DNA from: Stenotrophomonas aracearum
GTDB lineage: Bacteria > Pseudomonadota > Gammaproteobacteria > Xanthomonadales > Xanthomonadaceae
Assembly (NCBI RefSeq): GCF_031834615.1
Contig: NZ_CP115543.1
Span: 3,235,001-3,299,000, forward strand
Direction: 5' to 3'
DNA length: 64,000 bases
Below are positions 46,501 through 54,389 of the stretch, in pieces. A model generated the notes under the pieces. It was not told the origin of the DNA, did no database searches, and saw only the letters and a list, made by a program, of their open reading frames with translations. Position 1 is the first letter of the stretch. Each line of letters opens with the position of its first letter. The translations under genes were made by a program, and so were the position numbers.

Positions 46501-47215
46501 GGCTCAGTGAGGTGAGTTGTTCGCCAGCGGCGGTTTGCTTGCTGACGCGCTGCTCGACTACGCGATTGTTCGCGTCACGTGTGGTGCGGCTGATTCTGCC
46601 GACGGAGACGTCAGTGCGCGTAACCGTCTGGGATATCGGGCCACTGTACGAATCTACGTACGAGACCGTAGTCTGGCGCCCGGCAGCGTCGACACTGGAG
46701 GTGAGGCGGCCGTCGTCATTGAAGGCAAAGGAACGCGAACCAAGTCCATCCGTGGTCTTGGTAATGGCACTGAACCTTCGTCCGCCAACCACATGTTGCT
46801 TCACATCCCCAAGGTTATTGACGGAGGTCGCCGTACCATCGGCGTTGTAGGCAATGCTTGTGACGTCGACGGGCAATCCCTCAGCGTGCAGACGGCTGCC
46901 CGTGACCATACCTTCTTCGTCGTAAGAGAATGTCGCACAGCGGAAGCCGCCCTCTACGATACCGGTCATGAGGTTGGGGATTGCCCCCGGCGCAAGACCT
47001 GGTTCCGCGTAGAGGTAGGTGCGCACACTACCGTCAGGCCTGAAGACTTGAACGAGGTTCCCATGAACATCGTAGGTGTACTTCGCCTCTGCGCCATCGG
47101 GCAAGGTTATCGTCGATAGACGTTTGTTCTCGTAACCAAAACGAAATGCGCAACGCATGGCATCAAACGCCGAGGGCAGACGTGACAGCAGCGTCACCAG
47201 AGAACGTCTATCCAC
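43577..47215 (-). CDS. Rhs1: 5'-truncated RHS-repeat protein with unique C-terminal tip
   Basis: 1212-codon frame of YD repeats ending in the Rhs core (IEVDHLGSPRAIIHPHRDRS, FPGQQFDPLLGLNYNYFRDY, RYAQSDPVGL). Compared with Rhs2 it lacks the signal peptide and about 400 N-terminal residues. Its first about 23 codons come from the duplicated immunity cassette: the GTG at 47215 overlaps the stop of the 47208-47435 gene. The usual DPxGL boundary reads DRKGL. The tip of about 150 residues (ending HGAGEVFGGKTYDKYFGRGG, then a WCPEPSC tail) matches no toxin I know. It looks like a displaced orphan tip; expression, if any, may depend on coupling to the upstream gene. Confidence 0.75.
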   Translation of the reverse strand: MDRRSLVTLLSRLPSAFDAMRCAFRFGYENKRLSTITLPDGAEAKYTYDVHGNLVQVFRPDGSVRTYLYAEPGLAPGAIPNLMTGIVEGGFRCATFSYDEEGMVTGSRLHAEGLPVDVTSIAYNADGTATSVNNLGDVKQHVVGGRRFSAITKTTDGLGSRSFAFNDDGRLTSSVDAAGRQTTVSYVDSYSGPISQTVTRTDVSVGRISRTTRDANNRVVEQRVSKQTAAGEQLTSLSRKVYDPQGRLRFSCQYDVSESTDYVCGSLALAPSNVRQTQNTYCSDADAAGKPSQCPLPGLQLSTINPIGAPTQFEYYAANDAGCDAGGSCQYRKGDLKSEVDALGRRTEYLEYDALGNPVQIKGIDGTVVERLFDTSGRILAETLKGDVPANDRITLNEYNSTGKLTRTTGPDGVWTRIHYDTADRLTSVEDATGNRINYVLDGAGNRLREEVRDSAGVLRRSLNRLFDTASRMTRVTGADGQATQMRYDAVGNLLETENPAGTVSKTTYDGVGRPLQQIDDLGGINAEVRYEYAGNGQVERIVDPKGLATTYAYDGFGQVVIQTSPDSGITQFTYDRLGNTLTRTDARGVTAQYEYDAVGRTTAVRFADPAADIQYVYDQPSGQCPAGERAGAGRLSSMIDPSGRTDYCYNLMGDLVRRVQVTDGQALTLRYAYEASGRLQSMTYPDGSLVDYGYDALGQVISMGVTPAGGSREILLQGLKTLPFGPVTTWTFGNGRRLDRSYDQDYRPVAISDARDGLNVAFGFDPVGNITSLTDVGQQGQGATLDYDALGRLTAFKDAQTGVAIEEYSYDATGNRLSFGNSDGVLAYTYAADSHRLMSVDSAERSYDAAGNTLTIGSEWRYSYDLAGRLSIATQSGSQQTSYRHNGAGQRVMRKAGDQARLSLYGEGGEWLGSYDAANSPSQQVVWLGSRPVGLIQAGHILYIEVDHLGSPRAIIHPHRDRSVWSWSLVGEAFGSGQPSEDVDQDGVIQRLDLRFPGQQFDPLLGLNYNYFRDYEPEIGRYAQSDPVGLAAGSSTYSYVLGSPLSLSDRKGLACDQRGCWVTPAEQACADAGNYGLYYQAACTGGDLYACRAREVALNQGLLSAITNTRLGSSILDGIREPDCDAANAEMQRRMERVRIDLARSHADALRALGATPDSPRRLDRWSDIGRFHEQVFKRHGAGEVFGGKTYDKYFGRGGFGYDWCPEPSCK

Positions 47216-47435
47216 GACTTATGAGAACAAGGTCTTGATCGGAAGCAGGAAAATGAATTAGACCCGCTTCAGGCGAGACTACCAATGCCCCCGTCAGCAG
47301 ATATGACCAGTCTTCGACCAGGTAACCTTGTGAGTACCGCCCGGTATCGATTACCGCAACAACACTTCCTGCCATCCCTCCCCCAAGACTGACATGATCT
47401 CCGAGTAAGACTTCTTGGCCGTCCTGATACTTCAT
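47208..47435 (-). CDS. Small putative immunity protein, copy 2
   Basis: 75 residues, MKYQDGQEVLLGDHVSLGGG onward, differing from copy 1 (40185-40412) at only a few positions. Its TAG overlaps the GTG that opens the Rhs1 frame. The segment 47148-47560 is the duplicate of about 40128-40540. Confidence 0.7.
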   Translation of the reverse strand: MKYQDGQEVLLGDHVSLGGGMAGSVVAVIDTGRYSQGYLVEDWSYLLTGALVVSPEAGLIHFPASDQDLVLISRG

Positions 47436-47444
47436 ACAAACCCC

Positions 47445-47534
47445 TCAAATGGCAAAGTGACTGATCGGAATCACTCCGTAGCTGGCAAAAAGCCATAAGT
47501 ACCATCCAAGGCACCAGTTGACTGCCAGAAGCAC
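47445..47534 (-). CDS. 29-residue hydrophobic peptide ORF, copy 2
   Basis: GTG frame containing WYLWLFASYGVIPISHFAI, the counterpart of 40422-40511. GGAG lies 9 bp upstream of the GTG, a better site than in copy 1. A TAG codon lies a few codons before the GTG in this copy, which limits how far the frame could extend. Confidence 0.35.
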   Translation of the reverse strand: MLLAVNWCLGWYLWLFASYGVIPISHFAI

Positions 47535-47664
47535 CGACGCCTACTCCGCTTCTCATGCGAGTGTCGCTAGGCGGGGGCCGGCATCAGAAACCATTCCTTC
47601 GAAAGTGCGTGAGACCGTAAAGAGAGCGTGCCAACCACCTTCGTAGCGACGGCAGACATATCTC

Positions 47665-48048
47665 CTACCAAGACGGTGCAGCAATCGCCTTGATCCTCGC
47701 CCATAAGGCGTCCGCCATATCGTTCTGCCAGGTCGCCCCGAGTAGCCGTTTAAGTTGCTGGTCACGCCCGCAGGCGGCTTCGATGCGCTCGATAAGCTGC
47801 TCACCGTGGGCAACCAGCAGGTCCTCAAGTGGCCCAGCAGCCAGGTTGGAAAGAATCAGGTCACTTCCATCCAGGCGCCGGATCTCCTCAATCATCGCCC
47901 ACCCCTTCTCCGGATCCTCGATGACCAGCTCATGGGCACTGCAGAATGCCCAGAACAACGCTTCGCGCTCAGGAGACTCCTCTGCAAGGCGGTGAAGCGC
48001 TATCCAGGAAGCAGCGATCTCGCCAATGCCCCGCTCTTCAATGGCCAT
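47665..48048 (-). CDS. DUF6869-like protein, putative immunity
   Basis: About 127 residues, helical, with ASWIALHRLAEESPEREALF, EKGWAMIEEI and LAAGPLEDLLVAHGEQLIERI. The LAAGPLEDLL-HG pattern resembles the DUF6869 family often seen near polymorphic toxins. It overlaps the 3' end of the 48038-48328 gene; ATG 48048 is preferred, with 48063 and 48072 as alternatives. The immunity role is inferred from position. Confidence 0.6.
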   Translation of the reverse strand: MAIEERGIGEIAASWIALHRLAEESPEREALFWAFCSAHELVIEDPEKGWAMIEEIRRLDGSDLILSNLAAGPLEDLLVAHGEQLIERIEAACGRDQQLKRLLGATWQNDMADALWARIKAIAAPSW

Positions 48049-48328
48049 GCTCGCCCTGGTCATCGTCATCAAGTCCTACGCCCGCTCGGGCAACGAATTC
48101 AATTTCATCATCTTCCTCCGGGTAATGGACCATACCAGCGCCCGCGGTTTCGATCATAACGCCGCTCGACAGAAAGCCACCGCCTACCAGTTCTTTCTTG
48201 GTAAGCCAGCCTTCGTAGCCGCTCAGGCACTCCCACTTTTCGTAATCGCAGATCACGACGCCCTTGTCACCCTCAAGAAGAACGGAGTCTCCGACGCGAA
48301 TCCTGCGTCCATTGCTCACGTAGCTCAC
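48038..48328 (-). CDS. Small putative immunity protein, diverged member of the MKYxDGQ family
   Basis: 96 residues from a GTG at 48328 with GGAGG 5 bp upstream. The protein starts MSYVSNGRRIRVGDSVLLEG and shares the layout of 40185-40412 and 47208-47435: GD-V-L, G-V, GYE-W, G, AGMVHYPEEDDEIEFVAR. The frame is open to 48505 but the upstream part has no support. It lies between the Rhs2 immunity gene and a DUF6869-like gene. Confidence 0.6.
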   Translation of the reverse strand: MSYVSNGRRIRVGDSVLLEGDKGVVICDYEKWECLSGYEGWLTKKELVGGGFLSSGVMIETAGAGMVHYPEEDDEIEFVARAGVGLDDDDQGEHGH

Positions 48329-48461
48329 AGTACCCTCCAAGCAACTGAGACGTGCATCCACAGGGCGCACCGACTTCCATCCATTACGGAATTGACGCCA
48401 CTCCAAATGGACCTCGAACGAGAAGACACTCTGTTCACAGCTGGAACGTAGCAGCCGAACG

Positions 48462-49118
48462 TCACACGTATGGATCAAAGTCCAACGATGCACCGCACGA
48501 CGCAATAGCTTTAATCAGTTCAGCGGGAAGATAGAGGGCTGCATGGATGCCGCGTTCACTGGAGAGGCGAACGCCAACCTGCGGGTCCCACAATGCAATG
48601 TCTTCCCCCACCTGTTGAGTCGCGCCGGCGATTGCCTCAGCTACAGTGGCTTGTAGATCGTCTAGCGTGTACCACTGACGACTCAAACGAGAGAGGACAA
48701 CCTCCTTTCCAGAGGTAGGCGAGTCGCCAACAAAAACTACGACGAGTTCCGGCCGTGCTACGGACTCCCCTCGATATGCTTCTTGTGCCTCGTCTTGCTC
48801 GACTATTGTGGCAACGGAGCAATGGTCGAAGTCCAAGGAGGCGGAGGCGTACGCTATCTGACCAATCCTCGCTGCGGAAAGGTTAAGGCAAGGCCTGAGC
48901 CCCTCGTCGCTCCGGACACGAACTTTAAGGCGTGGGCTAAGCGTTCGCAGCCCGTCTGCCAGAGTTGCGACAGCGTTCCCAAGTACACACCCAACCAACG
49001 ACGCCACATTCTCAATCGTGTATTTGTCGCTGTCCATCTGGGCGATGATTACTTCCTGATCACTAGCTGGATGAGTCCCGAGTAACTCTACGAGCACCTC
49101 ATGACTATTCACTTCCAT
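48462..49118 (-). CDS. Putative Rhs2 immunity protein with internal duplication
   Basis: 218 residues. The two halves (about 1-97 and 120-218) align with each other: VLVELLGTHPASDQEVIIAQ against LVVVFVGDSPTSGKEVVLSR, KYTIENVASLVG against WYTLDDLQATVA, and both end in ASLDFD. The ATG at 49118 lies before the rhs2 stop (10-bp overlap), the tight coupling expected of a cognate immunity gene. No named family recognised. Confidence 0.7.
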   Translation of the reverse strand: MEVNSHEVLVELLGTHPASDQEVIIAQMDSDKYTIENVASLVGCVLGNAVATLADGLRTLSPRLKVRVRSDEGLRPCLNLSAARIGQIAYASASLDFDHCSVATIVEQDEAQEAYRGESVARPELVVVFVGDSPTSGKEVVLSRLSRQWYTLDDLQATVAEAIAGATQQVGEDIALWDPQVGVRLSSERGIHAALYLPAELIKAIASCGASLDFDPYV

Positions 49119-52100
49119 CGGTAGTTTGTCTCCTCGACTACAGGTCCCCTACATCCCATACGCTTGACAACTATACGCCCGTCGTCGCAACCACATAGAT
49201 CGTAGAAGGAGATACCCTTGTTGGTCCCGAGCCAATCCTCTTTAACCGCGTGCCCATCAATTCCTGCACGCCGCAGCAATGCCGTATCAAGCTTTTTGTC
49301 GCACCGCTCACCATCCTCCGGGCAGAAGGCTTCACCAGCGGCTCTTCCGGCCTTCTGACCTGCAATTCCCCCGACGAATCCACCCGCTGCAGCCCCCGAA
49401 AGTCCGCCTGCACCCGCACAAACCAAGGCGCCAGGCCCGGTGACACTACATGCGGCGCCACCACCTGCGGCACCGAGATTGCCACCAAGAACTGCTCCTC
49501 CGAGTGTCCCGCAGACCACACCTACAACCTCTGCCGCAACTACGCACCGCTTGTTTTTCTCGAGTCCGAGCGGATCAGCGAAGCTCAGCGGGGCTGAGCC
49601 AACGTATGCATATGTACTCGGGCCACCTTGCAAGCCAATGGGATCACTTTGTGAATAGCGCCCCGACTTGGCCTCGTAGTCTCTGAAATAGTTGTAGCTC
49701 AGCCCTGACGTCAACTCGTATCGCTGCCCAGGAAAGCGAAGGTCGAACGTCACCGCCATTCCATTCTGATCAGGATCCTCGGAGGGGGCGGCTGATCCGA
49801 ACGCCTCAGCCAGCATGCTCCAACTCCAAACTGCCACATCACGCTGCGGATCGATTACAGCGCGTGGCGAACCCAGATGGTCGGATTCGATGTAGAAGAT
49901 TCTTCCGGCTTGTAACAGCCCCACCGGCCGCGATCCGAGCCATACGACCTGCTGGGCAGGGGCACCGCTCTCTGCATATCTGCCCAACCACTCACCACCC
50001 TGCCCATGCAGGTGCAGCGCTCTTTCAGCGCCCGCCTGCTGCAGGACACGCTGTCTAGCGGCGTTGTGACGGTAGGTGGCCTGCACGGAAGCCGCATCGG
50101 TCGAACTACTCAGCTGACCAGCAAGGTCATAGGCGTACTGCCACTCACTCCCGATTGTCAGGGTATTGCCCGCTGTATCGTACGTGCGAGTAGCTCCATG
50201 CACTGACGTTAAGCGGTGACTATCAGCCGCGTAGACATACGACTGGGTTCCCGCCGAGTTTGCAAAGCTCAGCCGATTGCCAGTAGCGTCATAGCTGTAC
50301 TGCTCAATCGCCACCCCAGTCTGCGCGTCTTTGAACGCAGTCAGGCGCCCCAGTGCGTCGTAGTCCAGCGTCGCACCCTGCCCTTGCTGACCCACATCGG
50401 TCAGCGAGGCCATGTTGCCCACCGGATCGAACCCAAACGCAACATTCAGCCCATCGCGCGCGTCGCTGATGGCGACCGGGCGATAGTCCTGGTCGTAGCT
50501 ACGGTCCAGCCGGCGACCATTGCCGAACGTCCAGGTATTCACCGGGCCGAAGGGCAGCGTCTTCAGGCCCTGCAGGAGCACTTCCCGGACGCCACCAGCC
50601 GGGGTGACCCCAATGCTTGTAACCTGGCCAAGCGCATCGTAGCCATAGTCGACCAAGCTGCCGTCCGGGTAGGTCATGGACTGCAGTCGGCCAGAGGCCT
50701 CGTAGGCATAGCGCAGCGTCAACGCCTGACCGTCCGTTACCTGCACGCGGCGGACAAGATCGCCCATGAGGTTGTAGCAGTAGTCCGTGCGACCGCTGGG
50801 GTCGATCATGCTGGCGAGCCGGCCCACGCCTGCACGCTCGCCTTCGGCGCATTGACTGGAAGGCTGGTCGTAGACGTAGTGGATGTCGGCTTCAGGGTCG
50901 ATGAACGTAACCGCCGTGGCGCGTCCCAGTGCGTCATAGCTGTAGTTCGCCGTTACCCCGCGCGCATCCGTCCGGGTCAGCACGTTGCCCGCGCTGTCGT
51001 AGGTGAAGGTTGTCGTTCCGGTGTCTGGGCTGACCTGGGTCAGGACGTCGCCGAATCCGTTTCGGGCGTAGGTCGTCTTCAATCCCTTGGGGTCGATGAC
51101 TTCGGTCAGATTATCCAGCGGGTCGTACTTGAACTGGCTTTGGGCGCCTATTCCACCCACGTCCTGGCGGGAGCGTGCGACACGATTCAGCGCGTCGTAC
51201 GCATAGTCAGTGACGCGACCCAGTGCATCTGTGACCGAAACTTTGTTGCCGTTCCCATCGTAGGCAAAGTCTATGGGGTTGGCGGAAGCGTCTGCCTGAG
51301 TCGCCAGCTCGCCGCGCTGATTGAAGATTCGACTCTGGGTTCGGGTAAGCACGCCGGCGGCATCATGGGTGTTCTCGGCAACGCGATTGCCTGCGTTGTC
51401 CAGCACGTACTCGATGCTGTTGCCTACGTTGTCGATCACCTCGATCAGCCGGTGGGCAGCGTCATAGCGGTAGCTGACAAAGCTGCCATCAGGCTGGGTG
51501 ACACGCTTGGTCAAGCCCGTAGGCCAGTACTCGGTGTGGGTTGTACGGTCAGAACCGCCGCCGGCACCCTGCACGCGAGCGGTCGTCATCCAGCCACGAT
51601 GGTTGTACTCGAAGCTGGTGATCAGACCATCCGCGCCCTTCTGCGAGGTGACGCGTCCTGCGCTGTCATAGCCCAGATACTCTACCGCTTGACCCACCGG
51701 GTTGATCACCTTCCAGAGGTCACCCTTCCGATGGGTGCAGTTGCCGGAGGTCAACGAGCATGTGGGTGCGTCCGTTGGATAGTACTGGTACTGGGTGGTA
51801 TCAGACGCGTCTGTACGCGGACCGTCGACGGAGCTCACCAGGCCAACGAAGGGGCAGTAGCCGGCACCGACGTCCGCACTCTCGCAGTATGCCGTTGTCG
51901 AAATACGCTCGGCTCCCGTTGTCGGGTCTTCCTGGATCAGCTGGGAAAGTTGGCCACGAGCGTTGTAGGTCGAGCGTGACCTGCTCGCGACGACGCCCTG
52001 GGCGTCCAGCGTACGTTTCTCAAGGGGCAAACTCAGTGCACCATCCCAGTCGCTCTGGTTCGTGCGCTGCTCGGATTTGCCACTGGCGCTGATTGTGGAG

Positions 52101-53854
52101 GTGAGGAAGGCGCCGCTGTACCCAAACTGGGTAATGGCGCCCCTACGATCTGCCCTCTGTAGCAGACGGCCCTGAGAATCGTAGGTTGTCGCGTCCATAC
52201 CCCCGGAGTCCGTGACGGACAGTGGTGTACGGTAGAAATCACCGGCGAACACATACTGCCTGATCTCACCGGAGGCGGTCTTGACGGAAACGTGCTGGTC
52301 GTCCTGATAGGAAAGGTAAGTTCCTTCGACCTTACCCACGTTCCCATGCAGCTCGCTGGAAATGACCCTGCTCCAGCGGTCGTAGCCAAAGCTGGCATAG
52401 CGCGCACCGTCCTCAGACGTTATGCCGGTCAGCAGGTAAGGATTGAGGGTCGGCGTCAAACCCGACTCGCCCCAGTGATAGCGCTTCACATGGCCCGCGC
52501 CATAGTCAACAGCCAGCAGCGAACCCAGCTCATCCTGCGTGTAGAGGATCAGGTTGCCGTCCGGCAGCCTGATCCATTTCAACCGACCGTCTTCGTACTC
52601 GAAGTCTACAGTGCGGCCAGTGACATCGCGGATGCTGGCGATGCGCGCCAGCTGCGGGATGTTGGCCACAGGCTCATACGCTATGTAAACATCGTTGGAA
52701 GGGTTGTTCAGATCCTGCACCCTCACCAACTTGCCGTCACCGTCGAAGCTGCGGACCTCGCCCCTTGCATCGCGCAGCACGTAGAGTGAATCGGATACGC
52801 GCGTCAGGATGGTTCCGGTCGCCTTGCCAACGGAATACACATCCGTCGCGACCTGGGTCAGCTTCGCGTAATAGCCCTCATCAGAGATCAGGTACTTGTA
52901 CGGGAATTGGAGGCGGCTGCTGTAGGTGAAGGTCCAGCCCACAGGGAACTGGTGCGGCAGATTTACCTGGCGAAGGGAGTGGTAATAGCGGTTGAACACC
53001 CGGCCGGCGAACTCGAAATCCGGCTCAACGCGCGATTTATCGCCATTGTCAGGGTGACATGGATTCTTGTTAGCGGCGCAGGAAGCGGTCTGTGTGATCT
53101 TGCGGAGCGTGATGTACGGAATCGAGCGGTTCGGCGCACACACGCGGTCCATCGACGGCGTAAGAGAGTTCTCGCCCTGGAAGCCCTCTGGGCAAACATA
53201 GGACTGGAACTTCGCGAGCTCGATGCTACGGTGATCTGGCGGCACATTGCCCCAGCCCTCACAGTACAGGTCCCATTCCAGGGTCCTGTTCGGCGGCACA
53301 TAGTTGACGTAACCGGAGGTACCCGGCGTATTGGCAACATGCCATACGGGTGTAGGGCTGTAGTCGCCTGCGACGCGGATGTTGGTGTAGGTACACTGCG
53401 CCGTGTTGACCAGATAGGTAGCCTTGTACTGCTCAATTGCCGGCGCCTCGGCAAGGCACAACAATGGAAAGTATGGATCACCCGTCGCCTCAAGGCCGGG
53501 ACACATTGGCGTGGAGTTCTGCCAGCCCGCGATACGGTAAGCGGGCGGATACAGAATACGGGGCGCCTGGTTGTCCACCCGATAGTTGATGCGGAGAGAG
53601 TCCGGACCGTATTTCCCGGCTTCAGTCTTGTCCTGGCGCAACAGCCCACGGTAAACGGGCACAGCGTCTTCCATAGCCTGCTCTGCTTCACGCAGACTCT
53701 TGAAGCAACCACATGTCGAGGCGCAGTAGTTGTCGACCGTAGGCGCGCTGGATGGAGGAAGGTCGGCCGCTACGGCAAATCCCGACGCCCCCATCAAAAT
53801 TGCGACGAACACACCCCAGCCACTCGCACTGAACGTGCGGACCCCGTTGCGCAT
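49109..53854 (-). CDS. Rhs2: full-length secreted RHS-repeat protein with polymorphic toxin tip
   Basis: 1581-residue Rhs protein and the only complete one here. The signal peptide (MRNGVRTFSASGWGVFVAIL, cleaved near FAVAA-DL) is followed by a Cys-rich N-terminal domain of about 300 residues, then YD repeats and the Rhs core (DHLGSPRAVIDPQRDVAVWS, FPGQRYELTSGLSYNYFRDY). The boundary is DPLGLE. The tip has a Gly/Ala-rich hydrophobic zipper of about 70 residues and then AGIDGHAVKEDWLG and ISFYDLCGCDDGRIVVK, a pattern like polymorphic toxin type 33. No PAAR domain. ATG 53854 has AGGGGA 6 bp upstream; the frame extends 25 codons further. The immunity gene overlaps its stop. Confidence 0.85.
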   Translation of the reverse strand: MRNGVRTFSASGWGVFVAILMGASGFAVAADLPPSSAPTVDNYCASTCGCFKSLREAEQAMEDAVPVYRGLLRQDKTEAGKYGPDSLRINYRVDNQAPRILYPPAYRIAGWQNSTPMCPGLEATGDPYFPLLCLAEAPAIEQYKATYLVNTAQCTYTNIRVAGDYSPTPVWHVANTPGTSGYVNYVPPNRTLEWDLYCEGWGNVPPDHRSIELAKFQSYVCPEGFQGENSLTPSMDRVCAPNRSIPYITLRKITQTASCAANKNPCHPDNGDKSRVEPDFEFAGRVFNRYYHSLRQVNLPHQFPVGWTFTYSSRLQFPYKYLISDEGYYAKLTQVATDVYSVGKATGTILTRVSDSLYVLRDARGEVRSFDGDGKLVRVQDLNNPSNDVYIAYEPVANIPQLARIASIRDVTGRTVDFEYEDGRLKWIRLPDGNLILYTQDELGSLLAVDYGAGHVKRYHWGESGLTPTLNPYLLTGITSEDGARYASFGYDRWSRVISSELHGNVGKVEGTYLSYQDDQHVSVKTASGEIRQYVFAGDFYRTPLSVTDSGGMDATTYDSQGRLLQRADRRGAITQFGYSGAFLTSTISASGKSEQRTNQSDWDGALSLPLEKRTLDAQGVVASRSRSTYNARGQLSQLIQEDPTTGAERISTTAYCESADVGAGYCPFVGLVSSVDGPRTDASDTTQYQYYPTDAPTCSLTSGNCTHRKGDLWKVINPVGQAVEYLGYDSAGRVTSQKGADGLITSFEYNHRGWMTTARVQGAGGGSDRTTHTEYWPTGLTKRVTQPDGSFVSYRYDAAHRLIEVIDNVGNSIEYVLDNAGNRVAENTHDAAGVLTRTQSRIFNQRGELATQADASANPIDFAYDGNGNKVSVTDALGRVTDYAYDALNRVARSRQDVGGIGAQSQFKYDPLDNLTEVIDPKGLKTTYARNGFGDVLTQVSPDTGTTTFTYDSAGNVLTRTDARGVTANYSYDALGRATAVTFIDPEADIHYVYDQPSSQCAEGERAGVGRLASMIDPSGRTDYCYNLMGDLVRRVQVTDGQALTLRYAYEASGRLQSMTYPDGSLVDYGYDALGQVTSIGVTPAGGVREVLLQGLKTLPFGPVNTWTFGNGRRLDRSYDQDYRPVAISDARDGLNVAFGFDPVGNMASLTDVGQQGQGATLDYDALGRLTAFKDAQTGVAIEQYSYDATGNRLSFANSAGTQSYVYAADSHRLTSVHGATRTYDTAGNTLTIGSEWQYAYDLAGQLSSSTDAASVQATYRHNAARQRVLQQAGAERALHLHGQGGEWLGRYAESGAPAQQVVWLGSRPVGLLQAGRIFYIESDHLGSPRAVIDPQRDVAVWSWSMLAEAFGSAAPSEDPDQNGMAVTFDLRFPGQRYELTSGLSYNYFRDYEAKSGRYSQSDPIGLQGGPSTYAYVGSAPLSFADPLGLEKNKRCVVAAEVVGVVCGTLGGAVLGGNLGAAGGGAACSVTGPGALVCAGAGGLSGAAAGGFVGGIAGQKAGRAAGEAFCPEDGERCDKKLDTALLRRAGIDGHAVKEDWLGTNKGISFYDLCGCDDGRIVVKRMGCRGPVVEETNYRWK

Positions 53855-54092
53855 GTGTAATCCCCTGACCACCGCCAATAACCTCGCTCCATTGGCGGCT
53901 GTCGGGCGCTGCGGCGTCAGACCATCCATGGGGCACCAACTGTGGAGACTAGCGGCGCTGCCCGCGCCTCCGCAAGGGACTTGTCGATCTTAGGAGACAT
54001 CCCCTGGGCAGTATGGAACCTACCTCACAGTTCCAAAGGCTTGCCATCCAGTCGCAGCCCGTCTGCACACCTGCGGCAGGTCGGCGTACTGA

Positions 54093-54389
54093 TCAGTAAA
54101 CATCAACAAAGTACCGCCCCTGCACTTCAAGCCTCCTGGCTAGCGTCTCCGCTGATATGCGCCCTTCGGCCAAATGATCCTCAAGCATCAACGTTGCAAA
54201 ACTGTCTACCTTCGGTGGAAGTACTGAGTTAACCCTTAGTGCCAACCCAGCACCGGCTTCGCTTTCTTCCAGCAAAGCAATCAGTGTGCCTGGTGTTGCT
54301 GAGCCAGGCGTCTCGATGTAACCGGTGACACACCCGTATGCCTGCGTGGGTGAGTAGAACAGGGAAAAATCGAATCTATACTTCATCAT
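54093..54389 (-). CDS. Putative Rhs3 immunity protein
   Basis: 98 residues, MMKYRFDFSLFYSPTQAYG onward, soluble, no known family. ATG 54389 overlaps the rhs3 stop (ATGA), the coupling expected of a cognate immunity gene. A longer frame to 54455 lies wholly within rhs3 and is discarded. Confidence 0.65.
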   Translation of the reverse strand: MMKYRFDFSLFYSPTQAYGCVTGYIETPGSATPGTLIALLEESEAGAGLALRVNSVLPPKVDSFATLMLEDHLAEGRISAETLARRLEVQGRYFVDVY

